64,000 bases of DNA from NCBI RefSeq assembly GCF_020037025.1, contig NZ_JAIQLH010000079.1, positions 1 through 64,000 of the forward strand. The letters run 5' to 3'. Position 1 is the first letter of the stretch; each line of letters opens with the position of its first letter. Position numbers and translations under genes: made by a program. Under the pieces are notes generated by a model. That model saw only the letters and a list, made by a program, of their open reading frames with translations. It did not search any database and was not told the origin of the DNA. This DNA comes from Streptomyces huiliensis. Lineage in GTDB: Bacteria; Actinomycetota; Actinomycetes; Streptomycetales; Streptomycetaceae. Below, one piece after another: positions 33,006 to 40,708 of this stretch.

Positions 33006-34015
33006 CCGGCGCGCAGGACGGCCCCACCTCGGACCGCGTCATGCGGATGATCAACGGATACTGGGCCACCGGCGTCCTCGGGACGGCGGCGACGTACGAC
33101 CTGTTCACGCACCTGGAGGACCTGGAAGAGGAGGGCGCCACCCCGGCGGAACTGGCCGGGCGCGCCGGGATCGCGCCGCGCGGCGCGCAGGCGCTGCTGG
33201 ACAGCCTGGTCGCCCTGGACCTGGTGGCGGTGGCGGAGGGCCGCTACCGCAACACCCCGGAGGCGTCCGCCTTCCTCGTGGCGGGCCGGCCGGAGTCGCT
33301 GACCGGGTTCGCCCGCCTCAAGATGGGCCACCTGGCCTCGCTCGCCGCGCTGCCCGACGTGGTGCGCGCCGGCGGGCCGGTGGCGGACGCGGTGGTGGAG
33401 ATCGCCGACAACCCGCACTGGGAGCGGCTCGTCCAGGCCCTGGCCGCGCAGACCGTACCCGTGGCGCGCCTCGCCGCCGAGGCGCTCGGGCTGGCGGACG
33501 CCGGGAAGATCTCGGTCCTCGACATCGGCGGCGGCTCGGGGGTCTGCTCGGCCGTCTGGCTGGGGCTCAACCCCGAGGCCCGCGCCGTCCAGGTCGACTG
33601 GGCTCCCATCAACGCGATCGCCCGGCGGCTCCTGGCGGAGCAGGGCGTGGGCGAGCGGGTGGACCACGTCGACGGGGACTTCCACACCGTCGACTTCGGC
33701 GAGGACGAGCACGACGTCGTCATGTACTCGAACATCGCCCACCAGGAGGGGCCCGAGGACAATCAGGCGGTCTTCGCCCGGGCCCGCCGGGCGCTGCGGC
33801 CCGGCGGCACGCTCGTCGTCTCGGACTACGTCGTCGACGACGACCGTGCCGGCCCGCCCTTCGCGCTGACCTTCGCCGGGGAGATGCTCCTCAAGAGCCG
33901 GCACGGCTCCACGTGGCGGCGGCGCGACTACCGGCAGTGGCTCACCGCCGCCGGGTTCGAGGACGTCCGCTTCCTGGAGACCCCGTCGCCGACCACGCTC
34001 GTCCTCGCCCGCTGA
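33002..34015 (+). CDS. SAM-dependent O-methyltransferase
   Basis: A 337-residue small-molecule methyltransferase of the plant-O-MT-like fold. A dimerisation/winged-helix N-terminal domain (INGYWATGVLGTAATYDLF) precedes the SAM domain. The glycine-rich loop is VLDIGGGSGVCS and motif II/III lies near DVVMYSNIAHQEGPEDN. The catalytic His region expected after this is present as SNIAHQEG. It should methylate a phenolic or quinone oxygen of the naphthoquinone, as methoxy groups are common in this compound class. ATG at 33002 overlaps the rppA stop, and a bidirectional hairpin follows the stop. Confidence 0.9.
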   Translation: MTGAQDGPTSDRVMRMINGYWATGVLGTAATYDLFTHLEDLEEEGATPAELAGRAGIAPRGAQALLDSLVALDLVAVAEGRYRNTPEASAFLVAGRPESLTGFARLKMGHLASLAALPDVVRAGGPVADAVVEIADNPHWERLVQALAAQTVPVARLAAEALGLADAGKISVLDIGGGSGVCSAVWLGLNPEARAVQVDWAPINAIARRLLAEQGVGERVDHVDGDFHTVDFGEDEHDVVMYSNIAHQEGPEDNQAVFARARRALRPGGTLVVSDYVVDDDRAGPPFALTFAGEMLLKSRHGSTWRRRDYRQWLTAAGFEDVRFLETPSPTTLVLAR

Positions 34016-34023
34016 CAGGGGAA

Positions 34024-34067
34024 ACCTCCGGCGCGGCGGCCCCTTTGGGGGCTGTCGCGCCGGAGGT
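34024..34067. terminator. Bidirectional hairpin between converging operons
   Basis: Perfect 12-bp arms ACCTCCGGCGCG (34024-34035) and CGCGCCGGAGGT (34056-34067) with an inner GCCCC/GGGGC pair. It separates the methyltransferase (plus) from the SARP gene (minus). Confidence 0.85.
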
Positions 34068-34082
34068 GGCGGCGGGTCCGCG

Positions 34083-35192
34083 CTAGGAGCGCTCGAGCTC
34101 CGGTGCCTGGCGCAGGATCTCCCGCTCCAGGTGCCGGAGCGCGGGGCTGGGCGAGATGCCCAGGTCGTCCACCATCTTCTTCTGGTGGAGCCGCAGCACG
34201 GACAGGGCGTCGGCCTGCCGGCCCGCCCGGTACAGGGCGAGGCTCAGCAGCTCGTAGCCGTACTCGCGCAGGGGGTGGGCCTGGGTGAAGGCCACCAGTT
34301 CGGGCACGGCCATCTCGTGGTTGCCCACCGCGATGAGGGTGGCGCAGCGGCTCTCGGTGACCGAGAGGCGCAGTTCCTCCAGGCGGACGGCTTCGGGGGC
34401 GACGTGCGGGGCGGTGGCCGCCTCCGCGTACGCCTCGCCGCGCCACAGGTCGAGGCCGGCCTCGAAGGCGTGCAGCGCGCGCTGCGGGTCACCGCGGTCG
34501 AGCGCCTGCCAGCCGGCGGTGGCGTTCTCCCAGAAGCGGTGGGCGTCGACGTGGACGGCCCGGCTGTCGAGCAGGTAGCCGCGGCCGCGGGTGCACAGCA
34601 CGGTCGCGGGGGTGCGCGGGGCCCGGTCCGGCTCCAGGACGCGCCGGAGGTTGGCGATGTACGCGTGGAGCGACGTGATGGCCGACTGTGGCGGGCGGCC
34701 GTCCCACAGCGCCTCCACCAGCACGTCCACCGAGACCGGCTGGCCCACCTGGCTGACCAGCAGCACGAGTGCCGCGCGCTGCTTGGGCGCGCCGAGGTCC
34801 ACCCACCGGCCGCCGACGGCCGCCTCGACCGGGCCGAGCACCCGGAACTCCACCCCGGCGTCCGGCACGGGACGCGGCGGTGGTCCGTACGCGGCCGGGC
34901 CGTCCTGTCCGGAGAGGTGCGGGACGGGGTCGTCCGGGCGCCGGGGGGAGCCGGTGTCGAGGTCGAGGGCCTTGCTGACGTACTGCTTGAGGGTCTCGTT
35001 CGCACGCTGCAACTCCCGCACCTCGCGCTCCAGTTCGGCGATGCGCCGGGCGCCTCCGCCGTCCGGGCCGCCCGTCGTCCCCTGCGGGGGGCCGGCCTGC
35101 CGTCCGCGCCGTCCGACGGCCACCGGGACGGTGGTCATGGTGCCGTGGCGGACGTCGCCGCCCGTCCTGTCCAACGTGTCCATCGCGTCCAT
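34083..35192 (-). CDS. SARP family activator with N-terminal leucine-zipper-like segment
   Basis: A 369-residue SARP regulator, probably the pathway activator. The DNA-binding winged helix starts VEFRVLGPVEAAVGGRWVDL (about 113-210) and is followed by the bacterial transcriptional activation domain to the end. Before it lie about 110 extra residues. Residues 50-75 (RRIAELEREVRELQRANETL and on) form a heptad coiled coil that looks like the C-terminus of an IS3-type transposase OrfA. Start choice is uncertain among ATGs at 35192, 35183 and 35138, but all include the coiled coil. It is the last gene of the six-gene operon, 96 bases after the MMPL gene. Confidence 0.88.
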   Translation of the reverse strand: MDAMDTLDRTGGDVRHGTMTTVPVAVGRRGRQAGPPQGTTGGPDGGGARRIAELEREVRELQRANETLKQYVSKALDLDTGSPRRPDDPVPHLSGQDGPAAYGPPPRPVPDAGVEFRVLGPVEAAVGGRWVDLGAPKQRAALVLLVSQVGQPVSVDVLVEALWDGRPPQSAITSLHAYIANLRRVLEPDRAPRTPATVLCTRGRGYLLDSRAVHVDAHRFWENATAGWQALDRGDPQRALHAFEAGLDLWRGEAYAEAATAPHVAPEAVRLEELRLSVTESRCATLIAVGNHEMAVPELVAFTQAHPLREYGYELLSLALYRAGRQADALSVLRLHQKKMVDDLGISPSPALRHLEREILRQAPELERS

Positions 35193-35288
35193 CGTCTTCG
35201 CACTCCTAGGGTCCGCCCTGAAGGTGTGTGCCCGGACCTGCCCCGGACCGCGCGGGTGGTGGCCGCCGCTACGGGCCCGCCCCGGCGG

Positions 35289-37400
35289 TCAGGCGCCGCT
35301 GTACGCGGGCGTCTGGCCGGACTCGCCGGCCGGTGCCGGGGCGTCGTCGCGGCGCCGGAACAGCGCGCCGGGCCACCACATCCAGCGGCCCGTGTCCAGG
35401 ACGAGCGCGGTGACCAGGACCGAGCGCACCACGACGGTGTCGAGCAGCACGCCGAACGCCACCGTGAAGCCCAGTTCCACCGCGAAGACCAGCGGCAGCG
35501 AGGCCATCGCCGCGAAGGTGCCGGCCAGCACCACGCCCGCCGAGGTGATCACGCCGCCGGTGGAGGTCAGGCCGGTGAGCGCGGCACGCCGGGTGCCGAG
35601 CGACAGCGCGTCCTCGCGGATCCGGGTCACCAGGAAGATGTTGTAGTCGATGCCCAGCGCGACCAGGAACACGAAGGCGAGCAGCGGGAACGAGGCTTCG
35701 GCCCCGGCCAGTCCGAGCACGTGCTCGAACACCAGGCTGCTCACGCCGAGCGCCGCGCCGAACGACAGCAGCACCGTGGCCATCAGCAGCAGGGGCGCGA
35801 TCACCGCGCGCAGCAGCACGCCCAGGATGAGCAGCACCACGAGCAGCACGATCGGGATGATCACCTTGGAGTCGCGGGTCGCGGCGTTCTCCGTGTCGAC
35901 CATGATCGCGGTGCTGCCGCCGACCTGGGCGTCCGCGCCCTCGATCCGGTGGACCGCGGTCCTGGCGCGTTCGACGGTGCGCCGCGCCGCCGCGCTGCTG
36001 GGCTCGTCCTTCAGCTGGGCGAGCAGCACCGCTCCGCCGTCCCGGACCACCGGCTCCGCGACGGAGCCGATGCCGGGCACCTCCGCGAGCGCCGTCCGTA
36101 CCCGGCCGGCCGCGCCGGCCTCGGCGACGACGTAGACGGGATCGCCCGATCCGGCCGGGAAGTGGGCGGCCCGGACCTCCTCGGCCACCGCCATCCGCGG
36201 CTTTCCGGTGAACTGGTCCTTGTTGGCCAGGCCCGAGGCGTCGAGCCCGAGCGTGCCGAGGGCCATCGCGGCGAGCACCACGACGGTGCCCGCCCAGACC
36301 AGCCGCGGGCGGCCCGAGATGGCGTTCCCGACGCGGGTCCAGACGCTCTCCTTCGTCACCTGCTCGGCGCCGTACACCGGTTTCACCGGCCAGAAGATCC
36401 ACCGGCCGCAGGCGACGAGCAGGGCCGGCATCAGCGTCGTCATGGCGAGCAGGCCGACCAGGACGCCGATGGCGCAGGCCGGGCCCATGCCCTTGGTGGA
36501 GTTGAGGACGGCGAGCATCAGCAGCATCAGGCTGATCGCGACGGTCGCCGCGCTGGCCACGATCGCGGGTCCGGAGCGGTAGAGGGCCTCGGCCATCGCC
36601 TGGTGCCGGTCCTCGTGCCGCGCCAGTTCCTCCCGGTAGCGGGAGATCAGCAGCAGCGCGTAGTCGGTGGCGGCGCCGAAGATGAGCACGACGAGGATGA
36701 AGCCGGTCTGTTTGTTGACGACGAGGCCGGCGTTGTCGGCCAGCAGGTAGATCAGGGCCTTGGCCGCCGTCAGCGCCACGCCGACGGTGATCAACGGCAG
36801 CAGGGGCAGCAGTGGGCTCCGGTAGGTGAGCAGCAGGATCGCGACCACGACGAGCGCGGTGATCGTGGTGAGCGCGCCGCCGCCGCCGAACGCCTTGATG
36901 GAGTCGGCGCCGTAGCCGGCCGGGCCCGCGACGTGGAAGCCGAGGCCGTCCGCGCCGTCCTCGCCGACGTCGGTCATCGCGTCGACGACCTTGCCGAGCC
37001 CTTCCCAACCGGACTTGTCCTTGTGGACCTGGACGACGGTCTGGAGGGCCTTGCCGTCCTGGGACGCGACCGGCCCCTGCGGGGTGCCGACGACGTTCTC
37101 GATGCCCTGGAACGCCTTGGCGTCCGCGCGCGCCTTGGCCAGATCCGCCTGGGTGACCCCGGCGGCCCGTTCGTAGACCACGATCGCGGGCACGGAGTCG
37201 ACCGGCGTCACCTTCCGGGCGCGTTCGACGACGGCGGTGGACTCGGCGTTGCCGGGCAGCCAGGCCGAGTTGTCGTTCTCCTCCGCGTCACCGAGCTTGC
37301 CGGCCAGCATCAGCGCCGGGACCAGGACGACGGTCCAGAGCGCGATGACGACCCACTTGCCCACCCTTCCACTGGGCAGGGCGGCCAGTTTTCGCAGCAT
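35289..37400 (-). CDS. MMPL/RND-type exporter
   Basis: A 703-residue membrane protein with the MMPL layout. One helix at 16-35 is followed by a large extracytoplasmic domain, then a helix bundle with FGAATDYALLLISRYREEL, the second extracytoplasmic domain and a second bundle with ALGIDYNIFLVTRIRED. Both halves carry the GxxxDY(A/N) signature of proton-coupled MMPL transporters. In actinomycete clusters such proteins export the product, as with ActII-3. ATG at 37400; it follows the cyclase gene by 39 bases. Confidence 0.93.
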   Translation of the reverse strand: MLRKLAALPSGRVGKWVVIALWTVVLVPALMLAGKLGDAEENDNSAWLPGNAESTAVVERARKVTPVDSVPAIVVYERAAGVTQADLAKARADAKAFQGIENVVGTPQGPVASQDGKALQTVVQVHKDKSGWEGLGKVVDAMTDVGEDGADGLGFHVAGPAGYGADSIKAFGGGGALTTITALVVVAILLLTYRSPLLPLLPLITVGVALTAAKALIYLLADNAGLVVNKQTGFILVVLIFGAATDYALLLISRYREELARHEDRHQAMAEALYRSGPAIVASAATVAISLMLLMLAVLNSTKGMGPACAIGVLVGLLAMTTLMPALLVACGRWIFWPVKPVYGAEQVTKESVWTRVGNAISGRPRLVWAGTVVVLAAMALGTLGLDASGLANKDQFTGKPRMAVAEEVRAAHFPAGSGDPVYVVAEAGAAGRVRTALAEVPGIGSVAEPVVRDGGAVLLAQLKDEPSSAAARRTVERARTAVHRIEGADAQVGGSTAIMVDTENAATRDSKVIIPIVLLVVLLILGVLLRAVIAPLLLMATVLLSFGAALGVSSLVFEHVLGLAGAEASFPLLAFVFLVALGIDYNIFLVTRIREDALSLGTRRAALTGLTSTGGVITSAGVVLAGTFAAMASLPLVFAVELGFTVAFGVLLDTVVVRSVLVTALVLDTGRWMWWPGALFRRRDDAPAPAGESGQTPAYSGA

Positions 37401-37439
37401 GTCTGTGTCTCCGTGTTCCGTGGGAGTGGACCGCGTCTC

Positions 37440-39059
37440 TCAGCCGCCCAGGTGCCGGACGCGCGCGCGGGCGTGCCCGAACGCGAGCAGCACCGGGATG
37501 TCGGTGAGCAGCGGGAAGTGGTACGCGAAGGGGCGCGGGCCGACCATGTCGGGCGGGCCGCCGTAACTGCCGTCGGCCTTCTGCCGCTCCAGCAGCCAGG
37601 TCAGCGCGGCGCCGACGGGCCGCGGGTCGTCGGCGTGGCAGAGGGTGATCAGGCCGTAGGCGGTGCTGATGTCGTCGCTGGGGTCGCCGGGCCGCATGCC
37701 CCAGCCGCCGTCGGCGTTCTGCGTCGCGCGCACCGTCCGCTCGATCCGCGCGGCCATGGCGGCGGTGCGCGCGTCGTCCGGGCCCGCCGTGCAGGCGGCG
37801 AGCCGCACCCGGAACAGGCTGTGCAGCCGGCTGCGGCTCCAGCCCGGCTCGAAGCCGCCGTCGGCGTGCTGGCTGTCGGCGAGGAACGCCAGGGCCTTCG
37901 CCCGCCGCGGTGCGGCGGCGGGGTGCGGGCCGAGCGCGCAGACCGCGGCGGCCGTCATGCACGGTTCGGAGGAGGCGCCCTCGACGTAGGTCGGGAAGCC
38001 GCCGTCCGCGCCCTGCACGGCCAGCAGCGCGGCCACCCCACCGGCTATCGTCCCGGCGTGCGCGGCCGGGGCGACCGCCTGGAGGAACTCCAGGGCGCAG
38101 GAGGTGTCGTCGACGTCGTTCTGCGCGACGAGCGGCGACATCGACCAGCCGCCGGTCAGCGCCTTGCCGCGGGAGAGCGAGGGCAGCGGCGCGCCGCCCC
38201 GCCGGGCGGCGAGCGTCCCGGCCATCCGGCGCAGCAGCGCCGGGTCGGCGCCGGCGGCGTGCAGGGCGAGGCCGCCGGTGGAGGTGCACCAGTTGTGCAT
38301 CTCCAGGACGAACGGGAAGCCGCCGTCGGTGCGTTGGTGGCGCAGCAGCGTCGCGAGGCCGCGGCGCACGGTCTCCTCGTGGCCGGGGGTGCCGGCCAGC
38401 GCGTGCAGCACCAGCAGGTGCATCAGCGCGTAGCCCTCCCACACCGTGCCGGCGGGGTCGGTGGCCAGGAGGGTGTCCAGGGCTGCCGCGGTGGCCCGGT
38501 TCCGTTCGCCGAGGGCGCCGGCGATGATCAGGGTGATGGCCGCCTGCTGGACGGCGGCCCAGGAGTGCAGCGGGTCGGTGGGCACCCGTCCGCCGCCCGG
38601 GAGTCCGGCGTCGGCGGGCAGCGGGCAGCCGAGTACCGAGAGCACCGCGTAGACCATCAGGCGGCGGCGGGTGGAGATGAAGCCCGGCGCGGCGTCGAGG
38701 ACGCCCGACGCCAGGGTGCCGGCGAGGGCGCCGTCGCCGCCGGGGTCCCGGCCCGCGGCGAGTCCGACGGCCCGCGAGGCGAGCACCCGGTCGAGCGCGT
38801 CCGGGGACTCCTGGTGGCCGCGCAGGTAGCCGAGGAGGCGGCCGCGGGCCGGGCCGTCCGTGCCCGTCCTGGCCATCAGCGACAGGGCGAGCGCCGATTC
38901 CAGCACTCTGCTCTCGCACTGCTCGCGTATCGCGCCGTCGTCGTCGGTCCTGCCGCCGACGTACGCGACCAACCGGGCCGTGGCCCGGCGCACCTCGTCG
39001 GGGGAGACCCCGTCGGGCAGGGGCAGCGGGGCCGGGCGCGCCGGGTCCGCGATCTTCAT
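37440..39059 (-). CDS. Class II terpene cyclase (DVDD motif)
   Basis: A 539-residue protein of the squalene-hopene cyclase/diterpene cyclase superfamily. NDVDDTS at 314-320 is the DxDD general-acid motif of class II cyclases, which protonate a terminal alkene or epoxide. Repeated QxxDGG motifs mark the beta/gamma barrel repeats: QRTDGGF (242), QGADGGF (349), QHADGGF, QNADGGW and QKADGSY. Length fits bacterial ent-copalyl diphosphate synthase-like enzymes. No class I DDxxD motif is seen, so the diphosphate or an aryl-bound prenyl chain should survive. It is in one operon with an aromatic prenyltransferase, so it may cyclise a free prenyl diphosphate or an already naphthoquinone-bound chain. 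Start ATG at 39059. Confidence 0.85.
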   Translation of the reverse strand: MKIADPARPAPLPLPDGVSPDEVRRATARLVAYVGGRTDDDGAIREQCESRVLESALALSLMARTGTDGPARGRLLGYLRGHQESPDALDRVLASRAVGLAAGRDPGGDGALAGTLASGVLDAAPGFISTRRRLMVYAVLSVLGCPLPADAGLPGGGRVPTDPLHSWAAVQQAAITLIIAGALGERNRATAAALDTLLATDPAGTVWEGYALMHLLVLHALAGTPGHEETVRRGLATLLRHQRTDGGFPFVLEMHNWCTSTGGLALHAAGADPALLRRMAGTLAARRGGAPLPSLSRGKALTGGWSMSPLVAQNDVDDTSCALEFLQAVAPAAHAGTIAGGVAALLAVQGADGGFPTYVEGASSEPCMTAAAVCALGPHPAAAPRRAKALAFLADSQHADGGFEPGWSRSRLHSLFRVRLAACTAGPDDARTAAMAARIERTVRATQNADGGWGMRPGDPSDDISTAYGLITLCHADDPRPVGAALTWLLERQKADGSYGGPPDMVGPRPFAYHFPLLTDIPVLLAFGHARARVRHLGG

Positions 39060-39141
39060 GGAGTGCTCCTTCCGAACCGGCCAGAAGGCCGCCGGGTACG
39101 TGGGGTGGCGGACCGTGGGGTGGCGGACGGCCCGGCGGCCG

Positions 39142-40659
39142 TCAGCCGATGCCCTGGGCGAACCGGAAGAACCGGTGTGGGTCGTACTTCCGCTTGATGC
39201 GCGCCAGCCGGGCGTGGTTCTCGGCGTAGTACGAACGCCGCCAGTCCGGCAGGCGCGGGTCGATGAAGTTCTGGTACGTCTCGCCGTTGGAGTACGGGTC
39301 GATCACCGAGAAGCCGCGGTCGACGTACTCCCATGCGGCGGACCTGGCCTCCTGCGGGACCGGCCCGGCGGTGTTCGAGGTGAGGTAGCTGACCGAGAAG
39401 AGGCTGTCGCGGTGGACGTAGGCGGTGGCGTCGCGGCGCACGGTGTTGACACGGCCGCCGAGGGCGGAGATCTGCAACTGGCGCATCTGGCCGGGGAACC
39501 GGCTCGCGTCGAACGCCTTCAGCGCCTTCGCCCAGCCCTCGCGCGGCATCGTCCGCCCGAACAGTCGGCTGCGCCAGGCCCCGAACGCCGGGCGCTGGAG
39601 CGTCCCGCCGGGGGTCGTGTCGGAGCGGTGGCACTGCTGGGCGGTGAGCTCGGAGCACTGGTACAGCGACATCAGGACGGACTTGTACGGTGCGGTGAAC
39701 TGCCGCCGCGCCACCGGGGGGCGGCCGACCAGCGAGACCAGGCGGGCGATCTCGTCGTCGAACCCCTTGCCGGTGTCCACCGAGCCCAGGAAGACGGCGG
39801 CGGTCGGCACCGTGCCGGGGCCGGCGTCGGTCAGTGTGACGTTGACGCCGCTGCCGATCGTCCACGGCGCGTCGGGCAGCCACCGGGTCCAGCCGTCGAG
39901 CATGTCCAGTGCCTGGTCGAAGGTCCAGACGAGGTTGACGGCGGCCACGTCCGTCAGCGGCGAGGGGGTGACCTCGTACGAGGTGACGATCCCGAAGTTG
40001 CCGCCACCGCCGCCGCGCAGGGCCCAGAAGAGGTCGCTGTTGCGGTGCGGCGAGGCGGTGACCGTGCGGCCGTCGGCGAGGACCACCTGCGCGGCGGTCA
40101 CCTTGTCGGAGGCGACGCCGATGCTGCGGGTGAACAGGCCCATGCCGCCGCCCTGGAGGAAGCCGCCGGCCGCGACGGTGGGGCAGTATCCGATGGACAG
40201 GCCGAGGCCGGCCGGGGCGAGCGTGTCCGCGATGTCGACGGACTGGGCGCCCGGCCCCACCCGCACCGAACGCTCGCCGCGCACCACGGAGTTGAGGCCC
40301 GACACGTCGACTACCAGGCCCTGGGTGGTCGAGTATCCGCCCGCGCTGTGGCCGCCGCTGCGCGCGGCGACGGGTATGCCGTACGCCTCGGCGAAGCGCA
40401 CGCAGGCGGCGACGTCGGCGGCGGAGGCGCAGTAGGCGACCGCGCGGGGGCTGACGGTGTCGAACTGGACCTGGTACAGCTGCTTGGCGCGCTGGTAGTC
40501 CGCGTCGGACGGGAGCACGAGGCGCCCTTGGAGCCGGTCGGCGAGCCGTCCCCAACGGGTGTTCGTGACAGTCGACTTGGGCTGCGCGGCGCCGGTCAGT
40601 GCCGTGACGGCCAGCGCGGCACCGCCGGTGCCGGCGAGGAAGGACCTTCTGTCGATCAT
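39142..40659 (-). CDS. BBE-like FAD-dependent oxidoreductase, Tat-exported
   Basis: A 505-residue flavoprotein of the berberine-bridge-enzyme family. The N-terminus MIDRRSFLAGTGGAALAVTA has a twin-arginine signal. RSGGHSAGG (His104) and GYCPTVAAGGFLQGGG (Cys159) supply both covalent FAD attachment sites, so bicovalent FAD is expected, with high redox potential. The C-terminal BBE motif is YYAENHARLARIKRKYDPHRFF. Relatives close rings on prenylated phenols (as THCA synthase does) or oxidise hydroxyquinones, which suggests late oxidative cyclisation of the prenylated product outside the cytoplasm. ATG at 40659, with GGAAGAAG upstream. Confidence 0.93.
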   Translation of the reverse strand: MIDRRSFLAGTGGAALAVTALTGAAQPKSTVTNTRWGRLADRLQGRLVLPSDADYQRAKQLYQVQFDTVSPRAVAYCASAADVAACVRFAEAYGIPVAARSGGHSAGGYSTTQGLVVDVSGLNSVVRGERSVRVGPGAQSVDIADTLAPAGLGLSIGYCPTVAAGGFLQGGGMGLFTRSIGVASDKVTAAQVVLADGRTVTASPHRNSDLFWALRGGGGGNFGIVTSYEVTPSPLTDVAAVNLVWTFDQALDMLDGWTRWLPDAPWTIGSGVNVTLTDAGPGTVPTAAVFLGSVDTGKGFDDEIARLVSLVGRPPVARRQFTAPYKSVLMSLYQCSELTAQQCHRSDTTPGGTLQRPAFGAWRSRLFGRTMPREGWAKALKAFDASRFPGQMRQLQISALGGRVNTVRRDATAYVHRDSLFSVSYLTSNTAGPVPQEARSAAWEYVDRGFSVIDPYSNGETYQNFIDPRLPDWRRSYYAENHARLARIKRKYDPHRFFRFAQGIG

Positions 40660-40708
40660 GCTGCTTCTTCCGTGGGGGTCAGGGGGTTCGGGAGGGCGGT
40701 GCGGGCGG

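Noticed and set aside
34920..35050. Transposase-like coiled coil in the SARP N-terminus as sign of an insertion sequence
   Set aside because: Only about 26 residues look IS3-like; no transposase core, inverted repeats or target duplication are visible.
39061..39141. Short direct repeats (GTGGGGTGGCGGAC) between the BBE and cyclase genes
   Set aside because: Only two copies in a short GC-rich gap; no role could be supported.
34131..39197. A 1688-codon plus-strand frame across the SARP, MMPL and cyclase genes
   Set aside because: It runs antisense to three genes with clear motifs, and its composition (Gly, Asp, Arg, Gln) shows no domain.
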